Source: Stappia sp. TSB10P1A (GTDB lineage: Bacteria; Pseudomonadota; Alphaproteobacteria; Rhizobiales; Stappiaceae). Taken from it: a DNA stretch of 64,000 bases. Position numbers and translations under genes: made by a program. This document shows, in pieces, positions 46,403-54,438 of this stretch; position 1 is the first letter of the stretch, and every line of letters starts with the position of its first letter. The stretch spans positions 434,001 to 498,000 of the forward strand of contig NZ_FYAU01000036.1 in NCBI RefSeq assembly GCF_900185725.1, written 5' to 3'. The notes beneath the pieces are model-generated. The model was not told the DNA's origin and did not search any database. It was given only the letters and a program-made list of their open reading frames with translations.

Positions 46403-47665
46403 GTGTCCCGGCTGTCCGACGAGGAGCGACCGATCATGTCGACTGCGATCCTTCTCACACCTGAAAACGCCCGCCAGGTGCTGGCCGGACTTCCCCGGCT
46501 CGCCCGCCTCGGCCTGCGCATCGCCCTCAATCTCAAGGCCGGATCCTTGAGCGTGGAAACGCCGGAAGGCCGCCGCTTCCTCATTCGCGGCGAGGCGCCG
46601 GGACCGGACGCGCAGGTGCGCATCCATTCCTGGCGCTTCATCCGCCGCCTGCTCAGCGGCTCCGACATCGGCGTCGGCGAGAGCTACATGGTCGGCGAGT
46701 GGACCAGTTCCGACGTCACCACCTTCCTGGAGCTGTTCTGCCGCAACCGCGACGCCACCGCCGACATGCTGCGCGGCAGCCCGATCTTCCGGATGATGGT
46801 GCGCGTCCGCCACTGGCTGAACCGCAACACCCGCTCCGGCTCGCGGCGCAACATCTCGGCCCATTACGATCTCGGCAATGCCTTCTACCGCGAATGGCTC
46901 GACCCGACGATGACCTATTCCTCGGCGCTCTATGACGGCGGCGTCAACGACCTGGAACAGGCGCAGAAGCGCAAATACCGGGCGCTGGCGGAGGAAAGCG
47001 GCATCGCGCCCGATCACCATGTGCTGGAGATCGGCTGCGGCTGGGGCGGCTTTGCCGAGTTCGTGGCGAGCGAGATCGGCGCCAGGGTCACCGGCCTCAC
47101 CATCTCGCGCGAGCAGTTCGACTTCGCCTCCAAGCGCATCCAGGAGGCGGGGCTCGCCGACCGGGTGACGCTGAAGCTGCAGGACTACCGCGACGAGCGC
47201 CGGCAATACGACCGCGTCGCCTCGATCGAGATGTTCGAGGCGGTCGGCGAGGAGTATTGGAGCACCTATTTCCAGACCGTCTCGAACTGCCTGAAGCCCG
47301 GCGGCCGCGCCGGCCTGCAGATCATCACCATCCAGGACCAGTTGTTCGACGACTACCGCCGCACGCCGGACTTCATCCAGCGCCACGTCTTCCCGGGCGG
47401 CATGCTGCCGCCGCCGGGCGAGCTGGAAGCGCTCGGCGCCCGCACCGGCCTGCAGCTCGCGGCCCAGCGCATCTTCGGCCACGACTATGCACGCACGCTG
47501 GAGGAATGGCGCCAGCGCTTCTGGACCGCCTGGCCGCGCATCCGTCCGCTCGGCTTCGACGACCGGTTCAAGCGGCTGTGGGAGTTCTACTTCCACTACT
47601 GCGAGGCCGGCTTCCGCTCGGGCAATATCGACGTGCGCCAGATGATCTATGTGAAGGCGCCCTGA
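46403..47665 (+). CDS. cfa: Cyclopropane-fatty-acyl-phospholipid synthase family methyltransferase
   Basis: SAM-dependent methyltransferase acting on unsaturated phospholipid acyl chains, 420 residues from GTG 46403 (GGGGAG upstream); ATG 46436 with GAGGAG is a strong alternative start. The SAM-binding motif is 'VLEIGCGWGGFAEFVASEIG'. Cfa-type blocks include 'NISAHYDLGNAFYREWLDPTMTYSSALY' (in pieces), 'GLTISREQFDFASKRI' and 'IEMFEAVGEEYWSTYFQTV', then 'RIFGHDYARTLEEWRQRF'. It may form a cyclopropane ring or methylate an acyl chain; the neighbours fit the latter. It belongs to the ECF-controlled operon. Confidence 0.92.
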   Translation: MSRLSDEERPIMSTAILLTPENARQVLAGLPRLARLGLRIALNLKAGSLSVETPEGRRFLIRGEAPGPDAQVRIHSWRFIRRLLSGSDIGVGESYMVGEWTSSDVTTFLELFCRNRDATADMLRGSPIFRMMVRVRHWLNRNTRSGSRRNISAHYDLGNAFYREWLDPTMTYSSALYDGGVNDLEQAQKRKYRALAEESGIAPDHHVLEIGCGWGGFAEFVASEIGARVTGLTISREQFDFASKRIQEAGLADRVTLKLQDYRDERRQYDRVASIEMFEAVGEEYWSTYFQTVSNCLKPGGRAGLQIITIQDQLFDDYRRTPDFIQRHVFPGGMLPPPGELEALGARTGLQLAAQRIFGHDYARTLEEWRQRFWTAWPRIRPLGFDDRFKRLWEFYFHYCEAGFRSGNIDVRQMIYVKAP

Positions 47666-47668
47666 CAC

Positions 47669-49015
47669 ATGGCGCCAGCGCCGGGCCCGTCATGGGCGCA
47701 ACTTGCGGCCTATGCGGGACCGGCGCTGCCGCTGGCGGCGCTCACCCTGCCGCTCTACGTCATCCTGCCGAGCTACTACGCCGGCACCATCGGCCTGCCG
47801 CTCGCGCAGGTCGGCTTCATCCTGCTGATCGTGCGGCTCGCCGACGCTGTGTCCGATCCGCTGGTGGGGCTCGCCGCCGACCGCTTCCACCCGCCGCTCG
47901 GCCGGCGGCGCGGCTGGCTGGCGCTCGCCGCCCTTCCGGCCGCGCTCGCCGCCTTCATGATCCTGACGCCGCCGCCGGATGCCGGCTGGACCTATCTGCT
48001 TGGCTGGGGCCTGGCGCTGTCGCTCGGCTATACGGCGGCGATCATCCCCTACACTGCCTGGGGGGCGGAGCTGGCCGACGACTATCACGGCCGCAGCCGC
48101 GTCGCCGGCGCGCGCGAGGGGATGGTGCTGGTCGGCACGCTGGTCGCGATCTCGGTGCCGGCGGTGGTGGAGGCGAGCGGCGCCGGCAGCCAGGGCGATG
48201 CACTCGCGGTGCTGGCCTGGCTCGTCGCCCTGTCGCTGCCGCTGCTGGTCGTCGTCGCGGTCCGCACCCTCCCCGAACCGGCGCAGGCGAGCCGCGCCCT
48301 GCCGGGCCTGCGTCAGGGCCTTGCCCATCTTGCCGCCAACCGCCCCTTCCTGCGGTTGCTTGTGGCCTTCGTCGTCAACGGCTTCGCCAACGGCTTGCCG
48401 GCGACGCTGTTCCTGTTCTTCGTCGCGCGGGTGCTGGAGGCGCCGCAGATGCAGGGGCCGTTCCTGTTCCTCTATTTCTTCTGCGGCATTGCCGGCGTGC
48501 CGCTGTGGATCGCCGTCTCGCGCCGGCTCGGCAAGCATCGAAGCTGGTCGGTGGCGATGCTTGGGGCCTGCGCGATCTTCGCGCTGGTGCCGCTGCTGGG
48601 ACCCGGCGACCTTGCCGGGTTCGCCGTCATCTGCGTGCTGACCGGCCTGGCGCTCGGCGCCGATCTCGCCCTCCCCTCGGCGATCCAGGCGGATGTGATC
48701 GATGTCGACCGCCTTGCGACCGGCAGCCGCCGGTCCGGGCTCTATTTCGCGCTGTGGGGGCTCGCAACGAAACTGTCGCTGGCGCTCGCCGTCGGCCTTG
48801 CCTTCCCGCTGCTCGATCTGGCCGGCTTCGCGGCCGACGGCACCGGCACGGACGGGCTCGCCATGCTGGTCGCGCTCTATGCGCTGGTGCCGGTCGGGCT
48901 GAAGCTCGCCGCCATCGCCTTGATGTGGAACTTCCCGCTCGGTGCCAGCGCGCATGCGGAGCTTGCCCGCTCGCTCGCCGAGCGAAACGAGACGCCGGGC
49001 CGGCCCCTCGCATAG
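47669..49015 (+). CDS. MFS carrier of the GPH (glycoside-pentoside-hexuronide) type
   Basis: 448 residues, about 12 membrane helices, starting 3 bases after the methyltransferase stop. Motifs are 'IVRLADAVSDPLVGLAADRF' (GPH signature RLxDAxxDPxxGxxxD), 'YTAAIIPYTAWGAELADDY' and 'QADVIDVDRLATGSRRSGLYFALWG' (in pieces). GPH carriers usually move sugars with cations, but a homologue sits in the RpoE-ChrR regulon of R. sphaeroides, so here a lipid- or stress-related solute is possible. It is convergent with the SDR gene, 10 bases apart. Confidence 0.88.
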   Translation: MAPAPGPSWAQLAAYAGPALPLAALTLPLYVILPSYYAGTIGLPLAQVGFILLIVRLADAVSDPLVGLAADRFHPPLGRRRGWLALAALPAALAAFMILTPPPDAGWTYLLGWGLALSLGYTAAIIPYTAWGAELADDYHGRSRVAGAREGMVLVGTLVAISVPAVVEASGAGSQGDALAVLAWLVALSLPLLVVVAVRTLPEPAQASRALPGLRQGLAHLAANRPFLRLLVAFVVNGFANGLPATLFLFFVARVLEAPQMQGPFLFLYFFCGIAGVPLWIAVSRRLGKHRSWSVAMLGACAIFALVPLLGPGDLAGFAVICVLTGLALGADLALPSAIQADVIDVDRLATGSRRSGLYFALWGLATKLSLALAVGLAFPLLDLAGFAADGTGTDGLAMLVALYALVPVGLKLAAIALMWNFPLGASAHAELARSLAERNETPGRPLA

Positions 49016-49025
49016 CGGGCAGGCT

Positions 49026-49838
49026 TCACTCCTTGGCGTCGTCCTTCGGCTCTCCCTTGCGCGACCAGCCGGTGGCGCGGGCGACAAGCGGAAAGTACAG
49101 CCGGTAGGGCAGCAGGCGCAGCGCCTTGAGCTGCCGGGTGAAGCGCTTGGGGAAGGTGATCTCGAAGCCGGTCGGCGCCTCCAGCCCCTTGACCAGTTCG
49201 GCCACCGCCGCATCGACGCTCATCAGATGCGGCATCGGAAAGGGATTGTCCTTGGTCGCCGGCGTGTCGACGAAGCCGGGCGAGACCAGTTGCAGGCGAA
49301 TGCCGAGCCGGTCGAGGTCAAACTTCATCGCCTCGGCCAGGTTGATCAGCCCCGCCTTGGTCGCGCCATAGGCCGCCGAGGTCGGCAATCCGCGATAGCC
49401 GGCGACCGAGGCGACGATGGCGATCTGGCCGCGCCGGCGCGGCTTCATCGCCGCCACCAGCGGCACCAGGGCATTCACCGTGCCCTTGAGATTGACGTCG
49501 AAGGAGGTGTGAAAGGCGGCAAGGTCGGGATCGGTCCCGTCGACCGGCAGGTAGACGCCGGCATTCAGCACGGCAAGCGCGATGCCGCCATGCCGCTCTT
49601 CCAGTTCGGCGACGATCTCCGCCATGCGCCCGGCATCGGTAACATCGCCCGGCATCGGCAGGATCGCGCCGGGCACGGCCCGCTGCCTCAGCCGTTCCAG
49701 CGCCTCGGCGGAGCGCGCCGTCACTGCTACGGTCCAGCCGTGCCGCTGCAGTTCGAGCGCCAGCCCGGCGCCGATGCCGGAACTGGCGCCGGTCACCCAG
49801 GCAATGCCGTCCTGCGGGCCAACTGTCGTTGTTGCCAT
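49026..49838 (-). CDS. Short-chain dehydrogenase/reductase of the ECF-controlled locus
   Basis: 270 residues from ATG 49838 (GGATGGAGGCAGACG upstream). The cofactor motif is 'WVTGASSGIGAGLALEL', with 'NAGVYLPVDG' following. The catalytic Ser/Tyr/Lys region is 'VASVAGYRGLPTSAAYGATKAGLINLAEAM' (in pieces; Y-x-x-x-K present). The basic C-terminus ('RFTRQLKALRLLPYRLYFPLVARATGWSRKG' region) could touch membranes. A (T/C)GATCC-N16-CGTAA site lies directly upstream, so it can be expressed independently of the ChrR-like gene 71 bases upstream. Substrate unknown; lipid aldehydes or ketones would suit the context. Confidence 0.9.
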   Translation of the reverse strand: MATTTVGPQDGIAWVTGASSGIGAGLALELQRHGWTVAVTARSAEALERLRQRAVPGAILPMPGDVTDAGRMAEIVAELEERHGGIALAVLNAGVYLPVDGTDPDLAAFHTSFDVNLKGTVNALVPLVAAMKPRRRGQIAIVASVAGYRGLPTSAAYGATKAGLINLAEAMKFDLDRLGIRLQLVSPGFVDTPATKDNPFPMPHLMSVDAAVAELVKGLEAPTGFEITFPKRFTRQLKALRLLPYRLYFPLVARATGWSRKGEPKDDAKE

Positions 49839-49865
49839 CGTCTGCCTCCATCCTGTTTCCAGGGG

Positions 49866-49893
49866 TTTACGGCAGGCGGGCGCGGGCGGATCG
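49866..49893 (-). promoter_or_regulatory. RpoE/ChrR-type promoter of the SDR gene
   Basis: On the minus strand CGATCC (49893-49888), 16 bases, then CGTAAA (49871-49866). One mismatch in the -35 box compared with the two other sites of the locus, same spacing. Confidence 0.68.
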
Positions 49894-49909
49894 CCGACGG
49901 ATCTCTGGT

Positions 49910-50575
49910 TCAGCCGCGCATGAAGGGCGCGAAGAGCCGGCCGATCGGGCCGGTGAGCCGCAAGCTGCCTTCCGTCACGGCGAAGCAGATGCAGTCCTCG
50001 TCGTCGTCGGCGACCGGACGATGGTCGACATCGTCGTCGGCATAGGCGACGTCGCCGCGCACATAGTGGCCATGCAGGTCGGTGAAGCCGCCCTCCAGCA
50101 CCAGCGTCAGTTCGGAGCCGTGATGGGTATGGGCGGGCATCGCCATGCCGGCGCGGATCCACAGCAGGCTGGCGCTGCAGCCGTCCATCTCGGCGACCCG
50201 GTATTCCTTCAGCCCCGGAAGCTTGGTCTTCCAGGGCAGGTCCGCCACATCCTTGCCGATGAAGTCGAAGAGCGGCGCCGGCAGCCGGGTCTTCAGCGCC
50301 CGGTGCGGAACCGAGATCGGCTCGTCGGCCGGGTCCTGGAAAATCGGGGCCTGGAAAATCGCGGCGAGCATCGCGTCGCGATTGTCGATCCTCACCGGTG
50401 CGATCTCTTCCAGCATCGCTCCGCCGGCGGCTTCAAGATCGCGGACGAAGCCGCGATTGACCGGCGACAGGTCGAGATGGCTTCGCACGAGCAGCCTTGC
50501 GGGTTCGGCCAGCGTGCCGGCCACATATCCGGCCAGCAGCGCGTCGAACTGTTCGCGTTCGCGTGATGCGTCCAT
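49910..50575 (-). CDS. ChrR-like cupin with a degenerate anti-sigma zinc site
   Basis: 221 residues aligned by eye with Rhodobacter ChrR, the zinc anti-sigma factor that releases RpoE on singlet oxygen. The N-terminal helical region is recognisable ('DALLAGYVAGTLAEPARLLVRSHL', 'LEAAGGAMLEEIAPV'). However, the H-x3-C-x2-C zinc site reads H33-LDL-S37-PV-N40, so both Cys are lost, and the early His is absent too. The C-terminal cupin keeps its ligands: H149, H151, E155 ('HTHHGSELTLVLEGGF') and H185, plus 'DCIC' (C195, C197). No sigma factor gene is adjacent, unlike classical rpoE-chrR. It may sense oxidants without binding a sigma factor, or bind one in a zinc-free way. Confidence 0.85.
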   Translation of the reverse strand: MDASREREQFDALLAGYVAGTLAEPARLLVRSHLDLSPVNRGFVRDLEAAGGAMLEEIAPVRIDNRDAMLAAIFQAPIFQDPADEPISVPHRALKTRLPAPLFDFIGKDVADLPWKTKLPGLKEYRVAEMDGCSASLLWIRAGMAMPAHTHHGSELTLVLEGGFTDLHGHYVRGDVAYADDDVDHRPVADDDEDCICFAVTEGSLRLTGPIGRLFAPFMRG

Positions 50576-50701
50576 TCCAATCCAATCCCTGTCGCGGCAC
50601 CCCCCAAGGGCCGCGTCTCATCGCTCATACTCCACTTGCGGCGTCGCGCCAATATATCCCGGATACGGGCGCGGGCGGCTCGGGAGAACCTCTCTGTGCC
50701 T

Positions 50702-50729
50702 GTTACGATGCGGACTGCAAGCTGGATCA
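50702..50729 (-). promoter_or_regulatory. RpoE/ChrR-type promoter of the ChrR-like gene
   Basis: On the minus strand TGATCC (50729-50724), 16 bases, then CGTAAC (50707-50702). It lies about 130 bases before the start codon, implying a long leader. This promoter and its leader occupy much of the 370-base gap before cysK. The remaining part (about 50730-50945) is AT-rich to about 50830 and shows no gene. Confidence 0.78.
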
Positions 50730-50945
50730 TCGCCAGCATGACATTCCAAGCTTATGTGCACTCTCATGATTTATCGATCAACTTTGTAGAACAGCGCCGA
50801 AAGGATTATCAACGTTCGCCTGACAATTGGCATGGGCTCGCTTGAAGCCCCCGCCCCTCCGGCCTACCCTGCCGGCCCATTCGACCAGATGGCCCCGGCG
50901 GCCTGCAACCGGGGCCGCAAGCCCCTTGAACGGACGGAACGAGCG

Positions 50946-51989
50946 ATGGACATCAAGACCTCCGTGATCGATGCGATCGGCAACACGCCGCTGATCCGTC
51001 TCAACCGGGCCTCCGAGCTGACGGGCTGCGAGATCTACGGCAAGGCCGAGTTCATGAACCCCGGCCAGTCGGTCAAGGACCGTGCCGCCCTCTACATCGT
51101 CCGCGATGCCGAGGCGCGCGGCACCCTGCGCCCCGGCGGCGTCATCGTCGAGGGCACGGCCGGCAACACCGGCATCGGCCTGGCGCTGGTCGGCAACGCG
51201 CTCGGCTACCGCTCGGTGATCGTCATCCCGGAGACGCAGAGCCAGGAAAAGAAGGACATGCTGCGGCTGGCCGGCGCGGAGCTGGTCGAGGTGCCGGCCG
51301 TCCCCTACCGCAATCCCAACAATTACGTGAAACTGTCCGGCCGCCTTGCCGAGCAGATGGCGAAAACGGAAGCCAACGGCGCGATCTGGGCCAACCAGTT
51401 CGACAATGTCGCCAACCGCCAGGCGCATCTGGAAACCACCGGCCCGGAGATCTGGCGCCAGACCGACGGCAAGGTCGACGGCTTCGTCTGCGCCGTCGGC
51501 TCGGGCGGCACGCTGGCCGGCGTCGGCATGGCGCTGAAGGCGCGCAACGCCGGCGTGAAGATCGGCCTCGCCGATCCGATGGGGGCGGCGCTCTACCACT
51601 ATTACGCCCATGGCGAGTTGAAGGCCGAGGGCTCGTCGATCACCGAGGGCATCGGCCAGGGCCGCATCACCGCCAACCTTGAGGACGCGCCGGTCGACAT
51701 GCCGTTCCAGATCCCGGATGCGGAGGCGGTGCAGATCGTCTTCGACCTGCTGGAGCACGAGGGTCTGTGCCTTGGCGGCTCCTCCGGGATCAATGTCGCA
51801 GGCGCCATCCGCATGGCGCGCGAGATGGGACCGGGGCACACCATCGTCACCATCCTGTGCGACTACGGCACGCGCTACCAGTCGAAGCTGTTCAACCCGG
51901 AGTTCCTGCGCTCCAAGGATCTGCCGGTGCCGGCCTGGCTGGACCACGTGACCAGCGCCATCGCCCCTCCCTTCGAGGAGGTCGCCTGA
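50946..51989 (+). CDS. cysK: Cysteine synthase A (O-acetylserine sulfhydrylase)
   Basis: PLP enzyme making cysteine from O-acetylserine and sulfide, 347 residues from ATG 50946. Residues seen: 'VIDAIGNTPLIRLNRASE', the PLP lysine K44 in 'EFMNPGQSVKDRAALY', the substrate loop 'VEGTAGNTGIGLALVG', 'PETQSQEKKDMLRLAGAELVEVP' (in pieces) and 'AVGSGGTLAGVGMALK', and the late 'GLCLGGSSGINVAGAI'. The chain is longer than E. coli CysK (about 320) with an insert near 130-145, a version common in alphaproteobacteria. The frame is open to 50832, but the conserved start is at 50946. Confidence 0.93.
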   Translation: MDIKTSVIDAIGNTPLIRLNRASELTGCEIYGKAEFMNPGQSVKDRAALYIVRDAEARGTLRPGGVIVEGTAGNTGIGLALVGNALGYRSVIVIPETQSQEKKDMLRLAGAELVEVPAVPYRNPNNYVKLSGRLAEQMAKTEANGAIWANQFDNVANRQAHLETTGPEIWRQTDGKVDGFVCAVGSGGTLAGVGMALKARNAGVKIGLADPMGAALYHYYAHGELKAEGSSITEGIGQGRITANLEDAPVDMPFQIPDAEAVQIVFDLLEHEGLCLGGSSGINVAGAIRMAREMGPGHTIVTILCDYGTRYQSKLFNPEFLRSKDLPVPAWLDHVTSAIAPPFEEVA

Positions 51990-52064
51990 CCGGCGCGACC
52001 GGTCGCGCGCGGTGCCGCCAGGCTGTCGAGAACGGGCGGTCGATAACAGACGGTCGATAATCGG

Positions 52065-52093
52065 CGAACCTGCCTTGTCTTTGGGCAGGTTCG
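52065..52093 (+). terminator. Hairpin between cysK and the cardiolipin synthase gene
   Basis: CGAACCTGCC (52065-52074) pairs perfectly with GGCAGGTTCG (52084-52093). No long T-run follows. Two direct copies of CGGTCGATAA lie just upstream (near 52038 and 52052). It may be a terminator for cysK or a leader structure of cls. Confidence 0.55.
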
Positions 52094-52135
52094 TCCCTAC
52101 CGTCTTCCCTCGACCCTCGTTTCTTCCGAGTTGAG

Positions 52136-53587
52136 ATGATCCGCGACTTCAATCTCGCCGAGGCGTTTGTCGCCAACCTGCCGATCATCGCCGCGTTCAC
52201 CTTCGCGCTCTACACGCTTGCCGCCGTCTGCGCCGTGCGCGAGGTGCTGAATTCGCGCACCTCGCAGGGCTCCATCGCCTGGCTGCTGTCGCTGCTGTTC
52301 CTGCCCTTCCCCACCGCCTTCCTCTATCTCGTCTTCGGCTGGAAGCGGTTCGAGGATTACGGCGAGGTGCGCGCCTATGCCGGCCGCACCACCCGCGCCG
52401 CGCGCGCCGGAGAGCTGCGGCTGGCCGACGCCACCACCAGCACGAGCTGGCCGGTGCTCACCCGCATCGCCCAGATCCCGTTTCTCGCCGGCAATTCGGT
52501 CGAGCTGCTGGTCGATGGGCCGGACACGTTCGACTCGATCTTCGCCGGCATCGCCGGGGCGCGGCACGAGGTGCTGGTGCAATTCTTCATCATCCGCGAC
52601 GACGGGCTCGGCCAGCGGCTCGCCGAGGTGCTGATCGAGCGGGCCCAGGCGGGCGTGCGCGTCCATGTGCTCTACGACGATGTCGGCTCAAAGCAACTGC
52701 CGCGCAGCTATCGCCGCCGGCTGCGCGAGGCCGGCGTCCAGATCGCCGGCTTCAACCAGCGCCACAAATGGCTGCGCTTCACCGGGCCGATGCGGCTCAA
52801 CTACCGCAACCACCGCAAGATCGTCGTCGTCGACGGCGAGGCCGCCTGGGTCGGCGGGCTCAATGTCGGCGACGAATATATCGGCCTGTCGCCGATCTTC
52901 GGCCACTGGCGCGACACCCATGTGAAGGTCGCGGGGCCGGCGGCCATCGCCTGCGCCCTGTCCTTCTGCGAGGACTGGCACTGGGCGACCGGCACGCCGA
53001 TCCGCCCCTATCTGCCGGTGCCGATCCCGCAGCCGGGCGACGAGCCGGTGCTGGTCATGCCGACCGGCCCGGCCGACCGGTTCGACGACTGCGCCATCGC
53101 CTTTTCCGAGGCCATCGCCAGGGCGCGCGAGCGGCTGTGGATCGTCAGCCCCTATTTCGTGCCGGAAGAGGCCATCCAGACCGCGCTGATGGCCGCCTCC
53201 ATGCGCGGCGTCGACGTGCGCATCCTGCTGCCCGAAAAAGCCGACCACCGGCTGGTCTGGCTCGCCAGCTACGCCCATGCCGACGACATGGTCGACTATG
53301 GCATCAATGTCTATCGCTACACCTCCGGCTTCCTGCACCAGAAGGTGATCCTGGTCGACGACGCACTCGCCGGCATCGGTACGGTGAACTTCGATTCCCG
53401 GTCCTTCCACATCAATTTCGAGGTGACGCTGTGGTTCACCCACGAGCGCACCATCGAGCGGGTCGAAAGGATGCTGGAGGCCGACTTCGCCAATTCCCGG
53501 CCGACCACGCCGGAGGATCTGGAGGTGCGCTCCTTCGGCTTCCGCCTCATCGCCCAGGCTGCGCGGCTGTTCTCGCCGATCCTGTGA
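52136..53587 (+). CDS. cls: Cardiolipin synthase (phospholipase D superfamily)
   Basis: Membrane enzyme that condenses two phosphatidylglycerols into cardiolipin. The 483 residues begin with two membrane helices (about 12-34 and 48-68, 'FPFPTAFLYLVFGWKRFEDY' end). Two HKD motifs are visible: H226-x-K228 in 'LNYRNHRKIVVVDGEAAWVGG' (described in pieces) and H401-x-K403 in 'GFLHQKVILVDDALAGIGT', each followed by the expected D and G/N residues. Length and layout fit ClsA. ATG 52136 has only GAGTTGAG upstream. It has no clear operon link with its neighbours. Confidence 0.94.
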   Translation: MIRDFNLAEAFVANLPIIAAFTFALYTLAAVCAVREVLNSRTSQGSIAWLLSLLFLPFPTAFLYLVFGWKRFEDYGEVRAYAGRTTRAARAGELRLADATTSTSWPVLTRIAQIPFLAGNSVELLVDGPDTFDSIFAGIAGARHEVLVQFFIIRDDGLGQRLAEVLIERAQAGVRVHVLYDDVGSKQLPRSYRRRLREAGVQIAGFNQRHKWLRFTGPMRLNYRNHRKIVVVDGEAAWVGGLNVGDEYIGLSPIFGHWRDTHVKVAGPAAIACALSFCEDWHWATGTPIRPYLPVPIPQPGDEPVLVMPTGPADRFDDCAIAFSEAIARARERLWIVSPYFVPEEAIQTALMAASMRGVDVRILLPEKADHRLVWLASYAHADDMVDYGINVYRYTSGFLHQKVILVDDALAGIGTVNFDSRSFHINFEVTLWFTHERTIERVERMLEADFANSRPTTPEDLEVRSFGFRLIAQAARLFSPIL

Positions 53588-53675
53588 GGTGGGTGATCCT
53601 CGCCCCGGCGGGTGGTTGATTGCCGGTGCCGATCGGATAGGCTGGCGCTCCTGCCGGAATCATCGGGGATTTCTC

Positions 53676-54389
53676 ATGACGGATCTGCTTTTTCGAGACG
53701 ATGCCTATCTGCGCAGTTGCGATGCGCGGGTCACCGCCATCACCGACCGCGGCGGCCTCGTTCTCGACCGGACCGTCTTCTATGCCGCCGGCGGCGGCCA
53801 GCCGGGCGACAGCGGCCGGATCGAGCTTTCCGACGGCCGCCAGATCGCGATTCCCACCACCGTCTATGGCGAGGACCGCAGCCAGATCGTCCATGTCCCG
53901 GCCGAGGGCGAGGCGCTTCCCGCCGTCGGCGAGGCCATCGTTCTGCATCTCGACTGGGACCGCCGCTACCGGTTGATGCGCGTGCACACCGCCCTGCACC
54001 TGCTCTCCGTCGTCCTGCCCTTCCCCGTCACCGGCGGCCAGATCGGCGAGGGCGAGGGCCGGCTCGACTTCGACATTCCCGACGGCAGCCCGGACAAGGA
54101 CGAGGTCGCGGCGAAGGTCAACGAGATCGCCGCCGCCGATCATGCCGTCACCACCGACTGGATCACCGACGAGGAGCTGCTCGCCAAGCCCGAGATGGTC
54201 AAGACCATGAGCGTCAAGCCGCCGATGGGCAGCGGCCGCGTGCGGCTGGTTCGCATCGGTGATGTCGACCTGCAGCCCTGCGGCGGCACCCATGTCAGCC
54301 GCACCTCGGAGATCGGCCCGCTCATCGTCACCAAGATCGAGAAGAAGGGCCGCCAGAACCGGCGCGTGCGCATCCAGCTCGCCGACTGA
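53676..54389 (+). CDS. Alanyl-tRNA editing protein (AlaX type)
   Basis: Free-standing editing domain that hydrolyses Ser- or Gly-tRNA(Ala). The 237 residues have both metal-binding motifs: H104-x3-H108 in 'RVHTALHLLSV' and C202-x3-H206 in 'LQPCGGTHVSRTSEIG'. The N-terminal beta-barrel part is 'VFYAAGGGQPGDSGRI'. The frame is open from 53589, but ATG 53676 (GGGGATTTCTC upstream) matches the family N-terminus MTDLLFRDDAYL. sseA follows 49 bases later on the same strand and may be cotranscribed. Confidence 0.92.
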   Translation: MTDLLFRDDAYLRSCDARVTAITDRGGLVLDRTVFYAAGGGQPGDSGRIELSDGRQIAIPTTVYGEDRSQIVHVPAEGEALPAVGEAIVLHLDWDRRYRLMRVHTALHLLSVVLPFPVTGGQIGEGEGRLDFDIPDGSPDKDEVAAKVNEIAAADHAVTTDWITDEELLAKPEMVKTMSVKPPMGSGRVRLVRIGDVDLQPCGGTHVSRTSEIGPLIVTKIEKKGRQNRRVRIQLAD

Positions 54390-54438
54390 CGCCCTCCCCT
54401 CTCTCTTCCCCTTCATCGCTCCAGCGAGGCTTTCAGCA

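Noticed and set aside
50576-50740. Possible rpoE sigma gene upstream of the ChrR-like gene
   Set aside because: All frames were inspected. None shows sigma region 2 or 4 motifs, and the space is taken by a promoter and leader.
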